From: Megalonaias nervosa
Taxonomy: Eukaryota; Mollusca; Bivalvia; Unionida; Unionidae
Length of the DNA: 64,000 nt
NCBI GenBank assembly: GCA_016617855.1
Contig: JAECUM010004449.1
Span: forward strand, 1 to 64,000
Direction of reading: 5' to 3'
Part shown: piece after piece, positions 62,336-64,000 of the stretch
Layout of the letters: each line of letters opens with the position of its first letter
Numbering within the stretch: the stretch's first letter is position 1
Notes under the pieces: generated by a model
What the model was told of the DNA's origin: nothing
The model's database searches: none
What the model saw: only the letters and a program-made list of their open reading frames with translations
Translations under genes and position numbers: made by a program

Positions 62336-63403
62336 CTTGTCTACTTATGATATCATCATTCCGGGTCTTCCATTGCTAACTTTTCATGTATAATGTGGAT
62401 TTGGTCGTTATCAAAGAGTGCTGTTTTAGAACCCGTTACACCTTTTTCGAGTGCTTGCTCGGAATACTGTTGAATACTGAATCGCTACAAAAGTGCTAAT
62501 GTCACTATAAGGAGTGTTAGACGTTGGGCCACACTGTAAATGCGTTTGACTTTGTAAAAATAAAAAGTTTCCAAAAGGCAAATTTAGTTGAATGTTAAGT
62601 GAAAGTAGAAAGTGATGTTTTTCATTTTTCGAATTCCAATACTGCGGATAAAAGTCTTTTTGGAAAGGAAGAGCCTATTGTTTTCCAAGGTGTACTATCA
62701 TCGTTATTAATGACTGTGTACACTTAACTTCGTACAGTTTTGATTGGTTTCTGTGGTTTTGTTGAAAACAAACTTTGGCATGACAGTGACCTGAGATAAA
62801 GGAACTGCTAAGCGATAAATATTGCAAAATGTGCATCTCTATTCACAATGTCTCTGCCGCCATTTCTAATGCAGACAGGTAGGTCTAAGATGATGATGGT
62901 GATGATGATGATGTTTAATAAGGTTAGTAACAAATTAACATATTTTTCGTTCAATAGACTTGATCGATTTATCTACCTATCATGCTGGAATAAACTATTC
63001 CTCAGCTAGCTTCATAATGCTTGGTTCATCTTTTATTTATCTCCATATGTGCATATTTCTGATAAACATTAGTAACTCCCCACCGAATATAACGTGCCGA
63101 AGGTATTAATCCTCCCAGTCAAAGACACATTGTAACAGTAAGGTCCCTGATTATTGGGTTGTAATTCTGGTCTCTAATTGGGCTAAATGGTGATACGTTT
63201 GGGCCTCGGAAAACCTTACATTTGTGCCATAAACATGTGAAGATATAGGTCAGTAATTCAAAGATTAACAGTTTTCATATTTACAACCTACGGTTTCCAA
63301 ACATTTTGAACTGGTAAGATGCCCATGCACTTTCAAGATCATTGAAATCGTTTGGAGAAATTACCCTTGAGCTGTCACAAAACAGTAAAGAGTTCAGCTA
63401 ATT

Positions 63404-63404
63404 C

Positions 63405-63475
<71 letters not shown>
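63404..63475. repeat. (TG)n-(AG)n microsatellite
   Basis: About 18 bp TG then about 50 bp AG. Confidence 0.95.
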
Positions 63476-63479
<4 letters not shown>

Positions 63480-64000
63480 GCGAATAAATTCACTATCTTG
63501 ATTATCGAATGAATAGGATGCCTAACTTACCAATGTAGTCCCAACACACAATTTTACACCTTGTTATACACGCACACACACAAAGCAAGTAAAAAGAAAT
63601 ACGCAGAAAGAGATCTTTATTAAGAGTGAATTATAATTCAGAAAGGGGCAGATAGGCCATGAAGATTTATTTATTCCAATAACAAAATCTACAACGAAAA
63701 CTGATGGCTGCAGTATCGTTAACAGATTCAACATGTTTGACTTAAAGCAAAAATAGTGAAACGAGTGGTACCCCAAATGTAATCAGATTTTCACTTTACA
63801 TGATAAGACAATGACTCCAGCATAAATTGCGTTTTTCTTAGCCATGTATTGCCAGTCTTGTGATCATTATTTGCCCTGTAAATTTAATATACCTGCGTAT
63901 CTTCGTTCGAACTAAAATATAGGTGAGATTTAATCTTCAGTTCGACAACTGGTGAATGGGTGGTGTGGGAAAGAACCAAAGAGTATGTCTTAAACGATGT
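63480..64000. other. Non-coding end of window, nothing recognised
   Basis: No gene or repeat was recognised in the last 520 bp. Confidence 0.5.

Larger units (their letters stand above)
55395..63290 (+). repeat. Large duplicated block, copy 2 (pairs with 1-7130)
   Basis: Collinear partner of copy 1; anchor pairs are given there. Private features: long CATA fields at 58,825-59,615 with an embedded SINE, (TA)n at 60689-60763, and a 520-bp tandem duplication at 61510-62335. The left edge lies near 55,390 and the right edge near 63,290, where similarity fades. No gene was recognised inside. Confidence 0.75.

Overview
This is an AT-rich, gene-poor animal nuclear window. There are no operons, bacterial promoters or rRNA genes. 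It has intron-split coding sequence with GT-AG junctions, very many long simple repeats (TA, TC, CA, CATA, ATT/AGT), and debris of nearly every class of metazoan transposon: tRNA-derived SINEs, an L2-like and an L1-like LINE, a Penelope-like element, Ty3/gypsy elements, and hAT-type and TA-target MITEs. Together with recalled SINE body sequences, this suggests a lophotrochozoan, most likely a mollusc and possibly a cephalopod. The species cannot be fixed by eye.

The only convincing host gene lies at 36,802-38,805 (+). It is a three-coding-exon bZIP transcription factor of the ATF3/JDP2/Fos group, predicted at 188 residues. It has a complete five-leucine zipper and an N-terminal block resembling ATF3. 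Its basic region reads NRMAARRFR: the Cys/Ser expected just before the invariant Arg is Phe, as in the fungal Pap1/Yap1 signature. Its first mapped acceptor (36,793) implies an upstream 5'UTR exon that I could not locate.

Layout. (1) 1-7,130 and 55,395-63,290 are two diverged, same-orientation copies of one block about 7 kb long, with an AAC-tailed SINE inserted in the first copy only. (2) 7-17 kb holds microsatellites, a 1.56 kb Tigger/pogo-like element and a 188-bp hAT-type MITE with a perfect 8-bp target duplication. (3) 18.0-19.9 kb is a 5'-truncated L2-like LINE with only one stop and two frameshifts. (4) 22.4-23.9 kb holds L1-like LINE fragments in scrambled order. (5) 24.6-30.5 kb holds a second MITE with a perfect 8-bp duplication, a TA-target MITE, a minisatellite and SINE pieces. 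(6) 36.5-39 kb is the bZIP gene. (7) 41.4-49.9 kb is a transposon graveyard: a SINE with target duplication, a Penelope-like GIY-YIG fragment (-), a gypsy gag fragment, and a decayed gypsy element whose integrase precedes its reverse transcriptase (Gmr1-like order). (8) 50-55 kb is essentially featureless. (9) 55.4-63.3 kb is the second copy of the duplicated block, with its own SINE and a 520-bp tandem duplication.

No CRISPR array, functional tRNA, rRNA or multi-gene system was found. The most notable items are the unusual bZIP, the paired duplicated blocks with an empty-site-dated SINE, the domain order of the gypsy element, and a covarying hairpin shared by two SINE copies.
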